Position numbers and translations under genes: made by a program. From Chloroflexota bacterium (GTDB lineage: Bacteria; Chloroflexota; Anaerolineae; Ardenticatenales; Ardenticatenaceae), in assembly GCA_003520455.1 (NCBI GenBank), contig DOUV01000254.1, positions 1 to 5,149 of the forward strand: 5,149 nt of DNA, in the 5' to 3' direction. Position 1 is the stretch's first letter. Each line of letters opens with the position of its first letter. This document shows, one piece after another, positions 1 to 5,149 of the stretch. The notes under the pieces were generated by a model. It did not search any database. It was not told the DNA's origin and worked only from the letters and a program-made list of their open reading frames with translations.

Positions 1-256
1 GTCCGATGTCGCACTGCGCCTGGGCGAGCGCGAGCGCCTCGGCGCCGTCGAACTGCAGAGGGCCAGCCGGTGTCGTGGCTGGCGTCACGGAAGGCGCCAC
101 CACCTCGCGCGGGGCCGGCGAGCGCGTCGTTGGCGCGGCCGACTCAGGGCCTGCCCGCGGCGTAGACAGCGATGAAGCCGTGCAGCCGACGAGCAGAACG
201 ATGGTGACCAACAAAGCCGTCAGGCAGGACGACTGGATAACAAAGCGTGAATTCAT
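1..256 (-). CDS. Lipoprotein, N-terminal part only; probable M28-type metallopeptidase / glutaminyl-cyclase-like protein
   Basis: The first 85 codons of a minus-strand gene run off the left edge of the window. Residues 1-25 are a lipoprotein signal peptide: a short n-region with Arg4, a hydrophobic core at about 12-23, and the lipobox LVGC with Cys25 as the predicted lipidated residue. Thr26 follows the cysteine, so there is no Asp retention signal. Residues 26-66 are a low-complexity Ala/Pro/Thr/Ser linker, typical of a surface-tethered protein. The mature domain begins at about residue 67 with PLQFDGAEALALAQAQCDIG. This resembles the opening of M28-family zinc peptidases and bacterial glutaminyl-peptide cyclotransferases, which often read FDGxxA...QxxxGPRxxGS. 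The metal ligands and catalytic residues lie outside the window, so the enzyme call is an inference from about 17 residues. The ATG at 256 was chosen because it places the signal peptide correctly, although no Shine-Dalgarno sequence precedes it. The lipoprotein call is firm; the family call is moderate. Confidence 0.78.
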   Translation of the reverse strand, partial: MNSRFVIQSSCLTALLVTIVLLVGCTASSLSTPRAGPESAAPTTRSPAPREVVAPSVTPATTPAGPLQFDGAEALALAQAQCDIG

Positions 257-268
257 GACAAAGAAAGA

Positions 269-295
269 GAGGGGAGACGGAGGTCGTCTCCCCTC
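269..295 (-). terminator. Strong stem-loop with a pyrimidine-rich tail: terminator or 5'-leader hairpin
   Basis: A perfect 11-bp stem pairs 269-279 with 285-295 around a 5-nt loop (280-284). Read on the minus strand, the stem is followed by TCTTTCTTTG, a broken U-rich tract. This fits an intrinsic terminator for trmFO transcription. It is odd that it ends only 12 nt before the ATG of the lipoprotein gene, which leaves no room for a promoter between them. It could therefore be an attenuator or leader hairpin of that gene instead. The 5' arm on the minus strand is purine-rich (GGAGGAGGGG) and looks like a Shine-Dalgarno sequence, but it lies too far from the ATG to act as one. Confidence 0.55.
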
Positions 296-541
296 CTCCG
301 TGATCATGAGCGACAAAGGTGTGGCCACGAGACCATCGCGCCGGGCAATCGCGATGATGGCGCTCTTGTCGTCTCGTTCGAACGGACGCTGCCCAACGGC
401 AATTGGCTCAATCCGACGATCGGTGCGAGCAGCAACTCGCCAGAGCAGACCCATCTCCTCCCTCGAGCAACTCTCGCGCGACCTCCAATCCTCCGCGGCT
501 CCAGCACGCCAGTCACGACCCTGTTTTTGTGTTGATCATCA
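296..541 (-). other. Spacer between trmFO and the lipoprotein gene, with an open frame of uncertain meaning
   Basis: No recognised gene lies here. On the minus strand, the frame shared by trmFO and the lipoprotein gene has no stop from the codon after three tandem TGA codons (536-544) down to the lipoprotein ATG. An ATG at about 451 would start a peptide beginning MGLLWRVAARTDRR. The purine-rich GGGAGGAG touches this ATG directly, which is too close for a normal ribosome binding site. The part at 293-388 has a coding-like GC pattern by hand count: 20, 15 and 24 of 32 at codon positions 1, 2 and 3. I recognise no domain in the translation. It may be a small unknown gene, a decayed gene, or chance openness in GC-rich DNA. 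Confidence 0.3.
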
Positions 542-1933
542 TCACACCGGGCGCCCAGTGACCGCCAGCCCTGTCTCGGCAGGGCGGTCGGCCGGCACGG
601 GGCCGATCTCGGGTACAAGCGCCTCGAGCGCCTCGAGCGAGCGCCGCGCGTAGGCCGCGTAACGCTCGCGCTTGTTGCGAATCGACCGTCTGAGCGGCGG
701 CATGATGCCAAAATTGGCCTTCATTGGCTGGAACGACCTCGGCTCGGCGTGCGTGACATAGAAGCACAGCGCCCCGAGCATGGTCTCGGGCGGCAGCGTG
801 ATCGGCGCGCAGCCTCGCGCGACGCGGGTGGCGTTGACGCCCGCCAACAGGCCGGTCCCGGCATTGCCCACGTAGCCCTCGACGCCGGTGATCTGGCCGG
901 CAAAGAAGAGGTCGGGCCGCCGGCGGAACCGCATGGTGGGCTCCAGCAGGCTCGGCGAGTGGATGAACGTGTTGCGGTGCATCTGCCCCAGGCGAACGAA
1001 CGCCGCGTTCTCCAGACCGGGGATCAAGCGGAAGACGCGCTTCTGCTCGGGCCAGCGCAAGTTGGTCTGAAAGCCCACCATGTTGTAGAGCGTGCCGGCC
1101 AGGTTATCCCGGCGGAGTTGGACCACCGCGTAGGGCTGTCGGCCGGTGCGCGGGTCGATCAGTCCCACCGGCCGCATCGGGCCGAAGGCCAGGGCCTGCT
1201 CACCGCGAGAGGCCAGGACCTCAACGGGCAAGCACCCCTCGAAGAACTGCTTGGCCTCATCGGTCTGCTCGAAATCGCGCAGCGTGAGTCGCTCGGCGCC
1301 AAGGAGAGCCTGTACAAAGGCGCCGAACGGCTCCTCGCTCAGCGGGCAGTTGATGTAGTCGCCCTTGTCGCTCTCGCCACGGTCGTAGCGCGACTGCCGC
1401 CAGGCGATCTCCATATCGATCGAGTCGGCCTCGACGATGGGTGCCATGGCGTCGTAGAAGTAGAGGTACTCTTCCCCGCTCAGACGCTGGATATCGTTCG
1501 CCAGTGCCTGACTGGTCAGCGGGCCGGTCGCGATGATCGTGGGGTGTCCCGTTGGAACCCGGGTGACTTCCTCGTGGCGGATCTCGATCAGCGGATGGCT
1601 TCGAATGCGCCGCGTGACCTCCTCCGCGAAAAGCTCGCGATCGACCGCCAGCGCGCCGCCCGCCGGCACGCGGATCGCTTCAGCCGAGCTGAGGATCAGC
1701 GAGCCGATCCGGGCCATCTCTGCCTTCAGCAGGCCCGGCGCCCGGTCCACCGACGTCGAGCCCAACGAGTTGGAACAGACCAGTTCCGCGAGCTTGTCCG
1801 TGACGTGTGCGGGGGTCATCCTGACTGGCCGCATCTCGTAGAGCACGACGCGGAGGCCGCGCTGGGCAACCTGCCAGGCGGCCTCGGAGCCGGCCAGGCC
1901 CCCACCGATAACGATCACATTCTCGCGATCCAT
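542..1933 (-). CDS. trmFO: Methylenetetrahydrofolate--tRNA-(uracil-5-)-methyltransferase TrmFO (Gid)
   Basis: TrmFO is a cytosolic flavoprotein that makes 5-methyluridine at position 54 in the T-loop of tRNA. It uses 5,10-methylenetetrahydrofolate as carbon donor and reduced FAD as reductant. The 463-residue product has normal family length. Residues 7-20 carry the FAD-binding Rossmann motif ([13 protein letters not shown]), followed by YEMRP at 32-36. Cys53 in [10 protein letters not shown] and Cys234 in FEGCLPVEV match the two functional cysteines of the Bacillus subtilis enzyme (C53 and C226). Further family blocks are [10 protein letters not shown], the C-terminal [16 protein letters not shown] and [13 protein letters not shown]. 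The ATG at 1931-1933 is preceded by GGAGAGGG (1944-1951, minus strand) with a 10-nt gap, and no earlier plausible start exists near the FAD motif. The gene ends with three consecutive in-frame TGA codons (536-544). It is transcribed divergently from the pyrimidine-nucleoside phosphorylase gene and has its own promoter. I see nothing broken. Confidence 0.97.
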   Translation of the reverse strand: MDRENVIVIGGGLAGSEAAWQVAQRGLRVVLYEMRPVRMTPAHVTDKLAELVCSNSLGSTSVDRAPGLLKAEMARIGSLILSSAEAIRVPAGGALAVDRELFAEEVTRRIRSHPLIEIRHEEVTRVPTGHPTIIATGPLTSQALANDIQRLSGEEYLYFYDAMAPIVEADSIDMEIAWRQSRYDRGESDKGDYINCPLSEEPFGAFVQALLGAERLTLRDFEQTDEAKQFFEGCLPVEVLASRGEQALAFGPMRPVGLIDPRTGRQPYAVVQLRRDNLAGTLYNMVGFQTNLRWPEQKRVFRLIPGLENAAFVRLGQMHRNTFIHSPSLLEPTMRFRRRPDLFFAGQITGVEGYVGNAGTGLLAGVNATRVARGCAPITLPPETMLGALCFYVTHAEPRSFQPMKANFGIMPPLRRSIRNKRERYAAYARRSLEALEALVPEIGPVPADRPAETGLAVTGRPV

Positions 1934-1963
1934 CGTCGCTTGTCCCTCTCCATAATAGCTCTC

Positions 1964-1991
1964 AGTATAGCACACGGAAAGTGGAGGGCAA
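1964..1991 (-). promoter_or_regulatory. Predicted sigma70-type promoter of trmFO
   Basis: On the minus strand a -35-like TTGCCC (1986-1991) and a -10 TATACT (1964-1969) are separated by 16 nt. The -10 is one base from the TATAAT consensus and is preceded by TGC, giving an extended -10 (TGnTATACT). Transcription would start near 1957, giving a leader of about 24 nt that includes the ribosome binding site at 1944-1951. This is the best promoter match in the window, predicted from sequence only. Confidence 0.6.
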
Positions 1992-2006
1992 AGCAAATCG
2001 GGGGCA

Positions 2007-2038
2007 GACAACAAAGAAAAGGGGCCCGCTTGTTTGTC
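2007..2038. repeat. Imperfect inverted repeat in the divergent control region (possible operator)
   Basis: The arms GACAACAAAG (2007-2016) and CTTGTTTGTC (2029-2038) are inverted copies matching at 8 of 10 positions around a 12-nt spacer that contains GGGCCC. The repeat sits between the two predicted -35 elements, just upstream of the trmFO promoter. That would suit a dimeric regulator or a hairpin. No regulator gene is seen nearby, so the role is a guess. Confidence 0.3.
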
Positions 2039-2058
2039 CTTCGGTCGGTCGCGGTTCA

Positions 2059-2068
2059 TCCCGCGGGA
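2059..2068. repeat. Perfect 10-bp palindrome TCCCGCGGGA upstream of the phosphorylase promoter
   Basis: The sequence equals its own reverse complement over all ten bases and ends 11 bp before the predicted -35 of the phosphorylase gene. Position and symmetry would fit a transcription-factor site. A palindrome of this length is not rare by chance in about 225 bp of GC-rich DNA, so the call is weak. Confidence 0.2.
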
Positions 2069-2079
2069 CTCTGCGGTGT

Positions 2080-2108
2080 TAGACAGGTACGATGATCTTT
2101 TGTAGACT
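2080..2108 (+). promoter_or_regulatory. Predicted sigma70-type promoter of the phosphorylase-dehydrogenase operon
   Basis: TAGACA (2080-2085) matches the -35 consensus at five of six bases. TAGACT (2103-2108) matches the -10 consensus at four of six. The spacer is 17 nt. Transcription would begin near 2115, leaving a leader of about 44 nt that contains the ribosome binding site GAGGAG (2148-2153), 5 nt before the ATG at 2159. The surrounding DNA is locally AT-rich compared with the genes. Confidence 0.45.
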
Positions 2109-2158
2109 AAACGTATGCTATTGGGAGTCAAAATCGTGCCGGGGAACGAGGAGCAACC

Positions 2159-3535
2159 ATGCGTGCAGTCGACATCATTGCAACGAAGCGTGATGGCAAA
2201 GAACTCAGTGACGAGCAAATCCGATGGTTCATCGAAAAATACACCGATGATACGCTTCCCGACTATCAAGCGGCGGCCCTGCTGATGGCGATCTTCCTGC
2301 GCAGCATGAGCGCGCGCGAAACCGCCACCCTCACCGCGGCGATGGCCCACAGCGGTCAGATGCTCGATCTCACGGAGTTTGGTCGGACGGTGGACAAGCA
2401 TTCCTCCGGCGGTGTCGGCGACAAGACCACCCTGGTGGTTGGGCCAATCGTCGCCTCGACCGGCCTTCCAGTGGCCAAGATGAGCGGGCGCGGCCTGGGC
2501 TTTTCGGGTGGTACACTCGACAAGTTGGAAAGCATCGCGGGCCTCCGGGTGAACCTGAGCCTCGCAGAGTTCCTCGACCAGGTGCGCCGGGTCGGCCTGG
2601 TCGTTGCCAGCCAGACCGCCGAGCTCGCGCCTGCCGACGGCAGGCTCTACGCCTTGCGCGATGTGACCGCCACGGTCGATAGCCTGCCCCTCATCGCCAG
2701 CTCGATCATGAGCAAGAAGCTCGCGGCCGGCGCCACCGCCATCGTGCTCGATGTCAAAGTTGGCGCGGGCGCGTTCATGCAGACCCTGGACGCGGGCCGG
2801 GCGCTGGCCGAGACCATGGTTGCTATCGGCGCTCACATGGACCGCGAGGTGACTGCGCTGCTCAGCGACATGAACCAGCCTCTCGGGCGGGCCGTCGGCA
2901 ACGCGCTCGAGGTGGCCGAGGCCATCGCCACGCTGCACGGCGACGGGCCCGAGGATTTCACCACTCACTGCCTGACCGTCGCCGCCCACATGCTGCTCCT
3001 GGGCAACAAGGCCGGCTCCCTCGATGGGGCCTATGACCTCGCCGAACACTACCTGGTCTCCGGCGCCGCGTGGGAGAAGTTCGTCGGGTTCGTCGAAGCC
3101 CAGGGGGGTGAGCGTGCCGTGATTGAACAGCCCCACGAACGGCTCCCCCACGCCGCGGTCATCGAGCCCCTCCTCTCACCGCGGGCCGCCACGGTGGCCG
3201 CAATCAATGCGCGCGCGGTCGGGATGACGGTGGTGGAGTTGGGGGGCGGTCGGGCCAAGAAGGGCGACATGATCGATCCGACAGTCGGCGTGGTTTTGGC
3301 GGCGAAAGTCGGCGATGCGGTCAGCCCAGGACAAATGCTACTGGAGGTCCACGCCGCTACCCTCGCCAGCGCCGAGGCAGCCCGCGAGCGGCTCCTGGCC
3401 GCCTTTGAATTCAGCGATGGTCCTGTCGAGCCACCGCCGCTCTTCTACGACGGTATCAGCACCCGCACGGAGCTCAACGACGGAGGGAAGAATCATGGCA
3501 AGAGCAAAGGTATTTGTGACGCGCGTCATCCCTGA
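2159..3535 (+). CDS. pdp: Pyrimidine-nucleoside phosphorylase (thymidine/uridine phosphorylase family)
   Basis: The enzyme reversibly cleaves pyrimidine nucleosides with phosphate, giving the free base and (deoxy)ribose 1-phosphate in cytosolic nucleoside salvage. The 458-residue product has the helical N-terminal domain at about 1-65. The phosphate-binding motif [11 protein letters not shown] is at 79-89, and the family signature [16 protein letters not shown] at 109-124. Arg167, Ser182 and Lys186 in [11 protein letters not shown]...ASSIMSKK match E. coli thymidine phosphorylase R171, S186 and K190. [12 protein letters not shown] follows, and the C-terminal PYNP domain ends near LFYDGIS (residue 434). 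[15 protein letters not shown] and [16 protein letters not shown] resemble the broad-specificity Pdp of Bacillus, while TATVDS resembles DeoA, so strict thymidine specificity cannot be excluded. The start is set by GAGGAG five bases upstream. The C-terminus is about 24 residues longer than usual because the frame runs 41 nt into the next gene. Confidence 0.96.
   Translation: MRAVDIIATKRDGKELSDEQIRWFIEKYTDDTLPDYQAAALLMAIFLRSMSARETATLTAAMAHSGQMLDLTEFGRTVDKHSSGGVGDKTTLVVGPIVASTGLPVAKMSGRGLGFSGGTLDKLESIAGLRVNLSLAEFLDQVRRVGLVVASQTAELAPADGRLYALRDVTATVDSLPLIASSIMSKKLAAGATAIVLDVKVGAGAFMQTLDAGRALAETMVAIGAHMDREVTALLSDMNQPLGRAVGNALEVAEAIATLHGDGPEDFTTHCLTVAAHMLLLGNKAGSLDGAYDLAEHYLVSGAAWEKFVGFVEAQGGERAVIEQPHERLPHAAVIEPLLSPRAATVAAINARAVGMTVVELGGGRAKKGDMIDPTVGVVLAAKVGDAVSPGQMLLEVHAATLASAEAARERLLAAFEFSDGPVEPPPLFYDGISTRTELNDGGKNHGKSKGICDARHP
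3482..3487 (+). promoter_or_regulatory. Ribosome binding site of the dehydrogenase gene, inside the phosphorylase gene
   Basis: GGAGGG lies 7 nt before the ATG at 3495, in the coding end of the upstream gene. It fixes the dehydrogenase start at [10 protein letters not shown]. An earlier in-frame ATG at 3315 would add residues that only reflect the phosphorylase gene read in another frame. Confidence 0.8.
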
Positions 3536-4478
3536 GAAAGGCCTGGAGCGGGTGCGTGAGGTGGCCGAGGCCGAGGTGTGGCCGGAGGAACTTCCGCCGG
3601 CCTACGAAGTCTTGTTGGAGCGGGTCAAAGGGTTGGATGGTCTCCTCTGCCTGCTGACGGACAGGATCGATGCCCGCTTGATGGACGCGGCCGGCCCAGC
3701 GCTCAAGGTGATCAGCCAGATGGCCGTGGGCTACGACAACATCGACATCCCGGCGGCCACGGCGCGTGGCATCCCCGTGGGCCACACGCCCGGGGTGTTG
3801 ACCGATGCGACCGCTGACTTCACCTGGGCCCTGCTGATGACGGCGGCGCGTCGGGTGGTTGAGGGCGACCGGTTCGCGCGGGCCGGCCACTGGAAGACGT
3901 GGGGGCCAACCCTCCTGTTGGGTCCGGACGTCACCGGGGCCACGCTAGGGATCATCGGCTTTGGACGCATCGGCCAGGCGGTGGCCAGGCGCGCGCGGGG
4001 CTTCGACATGCGAGTGCTGACTTACGCGCCGCGCCCAGATCGCGCGGCGGCCGAACGGCTGGGGGTTGAGGTGCTGGACAACCTTGCGGGTCTGCTGCGC
4101 CTGGCCGATTTCGTCTCGATCCACACGCCGCTTACCTCCGAGACCTACCACCTCATCGGCGAGCGAGAACTCAATCTGATGAGGCCAGGCGCGATCCTGG
4201 TGAACACGGCCCGGGGACCATGTGTCGACCCTGACGCCCTCTACCGCGCCCTGCGAGATGAGCAGATCGCCTGTGCAGCGCTGGATGTCACCGAGCCGGA
4301 GCCCATTCCCCCAAAGAGCCCGCTGCTCGAACTGGACAACATCATCATCACCCCACACATTGCCAGCGCCAGCATCCAAACGCGCGACAAGATGGCGACG
4401 ATGGCAGCCGCCAACCTGGCGGCCGGGCTCAAGGGCGAGAGACTCCCAAACTGCGTGAATCCCAAGGTCTTCGAGTAG
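3495..4478 (+). CDS. D-isomer-specific 2-hydroxyacid dehydrogenase (glyoxylate/hydroxypyruvate reductase, D-glycerate dehydrogenase type)
   Basis: The 327-residue product belongs to the family of cytosolic NAD(P)H-dependent enzymes that reduce 2-oxoacids such as glyoxylate or hydroxypyruvate to D-hydroxyacids. The substrate-binding half at 1-100 carries MAVGYDNID (76-84), and residues 93-100 read IPVGHTPG. The Rossmann half has GIIGFGRIGQAVARRARGF at 152-170. The catalytic triad is complete: Arg240 in VNTARGP, Glu269 in DVTEPEP and His288 in ITPHIAS. The C-terminus returns to the substrate domain with LPNCVNPKVFE. The overall pattern fits the GyaR/GRHPR-like branch better than lactate or phosphoglycerate dehydrogenases, and there is no C-terminal ACT domain. 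After the second Rossmann strand the sequence reads TYAPRPDR (176-183). Its arginines could favour NADP(H), but that is an inference. The gene starts inside the phosphorylase gene and is probably co-transcribed with it. The exact substrate cannot be read from sequence. Confidence 0.94.
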   Translation: MARAKVFVTRVIPEKGLERVREVAEAEVWPEELPPAYEVLLERVKGLDGLLCLLTDRIDARLMDAAGPALKVISQMAVGYDNIDIPAATARGIPVGHTPGVLTDATADFTWALLMTAARRVVEGDRFARAGHWKTWGPTLLLGPDVTGATLGIIGFGRIGQAVARRARGFDMRVLTYAPRPDRAAAERLGVEVLDNLAGLLRLADFVSIHTPLTSETYHLIGERELNLMRPGAILVNTARGPCVDPDALYRALRDEQIACAALDVTEPEPIPPKSPLLELDNIIITPHIASASIQTRDKMATMAAANLAAGLKGERLPNCVNPKVFE

Positions 4479-4488
4479 TTGGGGTGGG

Positions 4489-4511
4489 GGGCGGCGGGCG
4501 AAATGCCGCCC
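4489..4511 (+). terminator. Stem-loop after the dehydrogenase gene (weak terminator candidate)
   Basis: A perfect 7-bp stem GGGCGGC (4489-4495) / GCCGCCC (4505-4511) encloses a 9-nt loop and begins 11 nt after the dehydrogenase stop. No T-run follows, so it is not a standard intrinsic terminator. It may stabilise the 3' end or act with Rho. Confidence 0.35.
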
Positions 4512-4567
4512 TGTCCGACTCCCGCCGGTCGAACCAGGTGGCTCACCCCTGAACGGGACGCGAATGA

Positions 4568-4594
4568 GGCCGGTTGGGGATCCTGGGAACGGCC
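4568..4594. repeat. Imperfect stem-loop in the convergent spacer
   Basis: GGCCGGTT (4568-4575) pairs with AACGGCC (4588-4594) with one bulged G, around a loop holding GGATCC. It lies between two converging genes and might help end transcription from either side. No T-run is present on either strand. Confidence 0.2.
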
Positions 4595-4605
4595 GGCATC
4601 AGGAA

Positions 4606-4630
4606 GCGACCTGCTCAAAAGACGGGTCGC
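4606..4630 (-). terminator. Stem-loop just after the zinc-ribbon gene (weak terminator candidate)
   Basis: GCGACC (4606-4611) and GGTCGC (4625-4630) form a 6-bp stem with a 13-nt loop, 6 nt beyond the stop codon of the minus-strand gene. The following minus-strand bases, TTCCTGATG, are only slightly T-rich. The location suits a terminator but the structure is weak. Confidence 0.3.
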
Positions 4631-4636
4631 CGGCTA

Positions 4637-5032
4637 TCAGCGGAGTGCAAACATACGGGCGCCGCACACAACACAGGTTCCTCGATACGCCATGCGCCCG
4701 TCGCCGACCTCGGCCAGTTGCGGCTCGTGCATCCGGCGCTTGTGGCGGCAGCGGACGCAGTAAGCCAGGATCTCGGCCGGAGGCGCCAGTGGCGCCGGTT
4801 CCACGGCCGGTGGTGAGCGGTCCGGGGCCGGCTCCGGCACCCGTTCTGCTGAAAGAACCACCCGCTCCACCCGTTGGACCGAAACGAGCGGCACGGCCTC
4901 ATCCGGCGTCACCGGCGGGCGCTGCTCGAGGCGGAGGCGCCGAGAAAAGGGGCCCTCGCGCAGCGCGAGGTACCAATACAATCCCCAACCGACCGCGAAA
5001 CCAACGACAAGGCCACCGACAAACAGAGTCAA
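4637..5032 (-). CDS. Membrane-anchored zinc-ribbon protein (DUF5679-like C-terminus)
   Basis: This is a small 131-residue protein of unknown function. Residues 2-24 form one hydrophobic helix rich in Gly, Val and Trp. Positive residues follow it (Arg25, Arg31, Arg32, Arg34, Arg38), suggesting that the rest faces the cytoplasm. Residues 39-87 are a Pro/Glu/Val-rich linker. Residues 90-131 are a compact zinc ribbon with two CxxC knuckles, Cys92/Cys95 in YCVRC and Cys120/Cys123 in CVVCG. The order YCVxCxxKRxM...NGR-like GDGR...GTCxVCGxxMF matches my memory of DUF5679, a short uncharacterised domain; a profile search would settle this. Translation starts at TTG (5030-5032). An in-frame TGA lies just upstream at 5042-5044, GAGGTGG lies at 5037-5043, and no ATG or GTG in frame would keep the membrane helix. 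The gene converges on the dehydrogenase gene. It is probably a real gene: the four cysteines and the helix would not arise by chance. Confidence 0.85.
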   Translation of the reverse strand: MTLFVGGLVVGFAVGWGLYWYLALREGPFSRRLRLEQRPPVTPDEAVPLVSVQRVERVVLSAERVPEPAPDRSPPAVEPAPLAPPAEILAYCVRCRHKRRMHEPQLAEVGDGRMAYRGTCVVCGARMFALR

Positions 5033-5036
5033 GGGT

Positions 5037-5043
5037 CCACCTC
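5037..5043 (-). promoter_or_regulatory. Ribosome binding site supporting the TTG start of the zinc-ribbon gene
   Basis: GAGGTGG on the minus strand lies 4 nt before TTG 5032-5030; counted from its GAGG core the gap is 7 nt. Together with the in-frame TGA at 5042-5044, which overlaps it, this makes TTG the only credible start. Confidence 0.65.
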
Positions 5044-5092
5044 ACTCTTGAGAACCGGGCACACAAGAAGCTGCCGAATTTGGATGATGTGT

Positions 5093-5149
5093 TCATATGA
5101 TCCTGGTAGCGAAATCGTCTCCAGAGAGGGCGAGCAGTTCGTAGTGCGC
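5093..5149 (-). CDS. Possible 3' end of an unidentified minus-strand gene
   Basis: Eighteen codons ending at TGA (5093-5095) read AHYELLALSGDDFATRII and continue past the right edge. GC by codon position is 11, 8 and 12 of 18, a coding-like pattern, and base composition becomes more AT-rich after the stop, as in a spacer. A rival reading in the next frame stays open from the edge to a TGA at 5029-5031. That TGA would overlap the TTG start of the zinc-ribbon gene as TTGA. Neither translation is recognisable, and the piece is too short to decide. Confidence 0.3.
   Translation of the reverse strand, partial: AHYELLALSGDDFATRII

Noticed and set aside
617..642. Short tandem repeat of CGCCTCGAG in trmFO
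   Set aside because: It encodes LEALEAL in a normal C-terminal helix of TrmFO, so coding constraint explains it.
6..653. Plus-strand 215-codon frame at the left edge
   Set aside because: It lies opposite the lipoprotein signal peptide, the hairpin and the trmFO 3' end. Its composition (Ala/Ser/Arg/Gly) is that of a shadow.
304..711. Minus-strand 135-codon frame partly overlapping the trmFO 3' end
   Set aside because: It is out of frame with trmFO, Arg/Ser-rich, and has no recognisable domain or ribosome binding site.
749..2095. Plus-strand open frame of 448 codons opposite trmFO
   Set aside because: It is antisense to trmFO, which has full family motifs and both functional cysteines. Its translation is Arg/Gln/Gly-rich with no recognisable domain, as expected of a GC-rich shadow frame.
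1934..3151. Minus-strand frame extending trmFO upstream to 869 codons
   Set aside because: The extension runs through the promoter region and antisense to the phosphorylase gene. TrmFO starts at the FAD motif with its own ribosome binding site at 1944-1951, giving normal family length.
3315..3494. Upstream ATG extending the dehydrogenase by 60 residues
   Set aside because: These codons lie inside the phosphorylase gene in another frame and give a Ser/Pro/Arg-rich peptide. The ATG at 3495 has a good ribosome binding site and matches the family start.
4564..5100. Plus-strand 178-codon frame over the zinc-ribbon gene
   Set aside because: It is antisense to a gene with a membrane helix and paired CxxC motifs. 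Its own product is Pro/Ala/Arg low-complexity.
1..5149. Search for tRNA, rRNA, CRISPR arrays, insertion sequences, riboswitches or attachment sites
   Set aside because: No cloverleaf, spaced direct repeats, transposase motifs, terminal inverted repeats or known riboswitch cores were seen on either strand by eye.

Overview
This is a GC-rich bacterial window holding five recognisable genes, plus one unidentified fragment at the right edge. A weak guess at the host is Chloroflexota or a similar GC-rich, non-gammaproteobacterial lineage. The clues are folate-dependent TrmFO instead of TrmA, a DUF5679-type zinc ribbon on a membrane anchor, and a lipoprotein that looks like an M28 peptidase. No marker gene is present, so this stays an inference. 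The content is mostly housekeeping, and there is no sign of a phage, transposon, CRISPR array or RNA gene.

Left part, minus strand: the first 85 codons of a lipoprotein run off the left edge (1-256). Its mature start resembles the opening of M28-type zinc peptidases or glutaminyl cyclases. Upstream of it lies 285 bp without a recognised gene (257-541), which includes a strong 11-bp hairpin just before the lipoprotein start. Then comes complete trmFO (542-1933), the FAD enzyme that makes m5U54 in tRNA. trmFO is read leftwards from a good sigma70-like promoter.

Middle, plus strand: a 225-bp divergent control region (1934-2158) separates trmFO from a two-gene unit. The first gene is a pyrimidine-nucleoside phosphorylase (2159-3535). 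The second is a D-isomer-specific 2-hydroxyacid dehydrogenase of the glyoxylate reductase / D-glycerate dehydrogenase type (3495-4478). The two overlap by 41 nt in different frames, so they are very probably co-transcribed and perhaps translationally coupled. The first releases pentose 1-phosphates from pyrimidine nucleosides. The second reduces small 2-oxoacids such as glyoxylate or hydroxypyruvate. Both fit carbon salvage, but no direct metabolic link is visible.

Right part: a 158-bp convergent spacer (4479-4636) holds several weak stem-loops. It is followed by a minus-strand gene with a TTG start (4637-5032). That gene encodes one N-terminal membrane helix, a proline-rich linker and a C-terminal four-cysteine zinc ribbon. 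The last 57 bp may be the 3' end of another minus-strand gene.

No clear novel system was found. The points most worth a second look are the hairpin against the lipoprotein start, the long open frame between trmFO and that gene, the 41-nt gene overlap, and the membrane-anchored zinc-ribbon protein.
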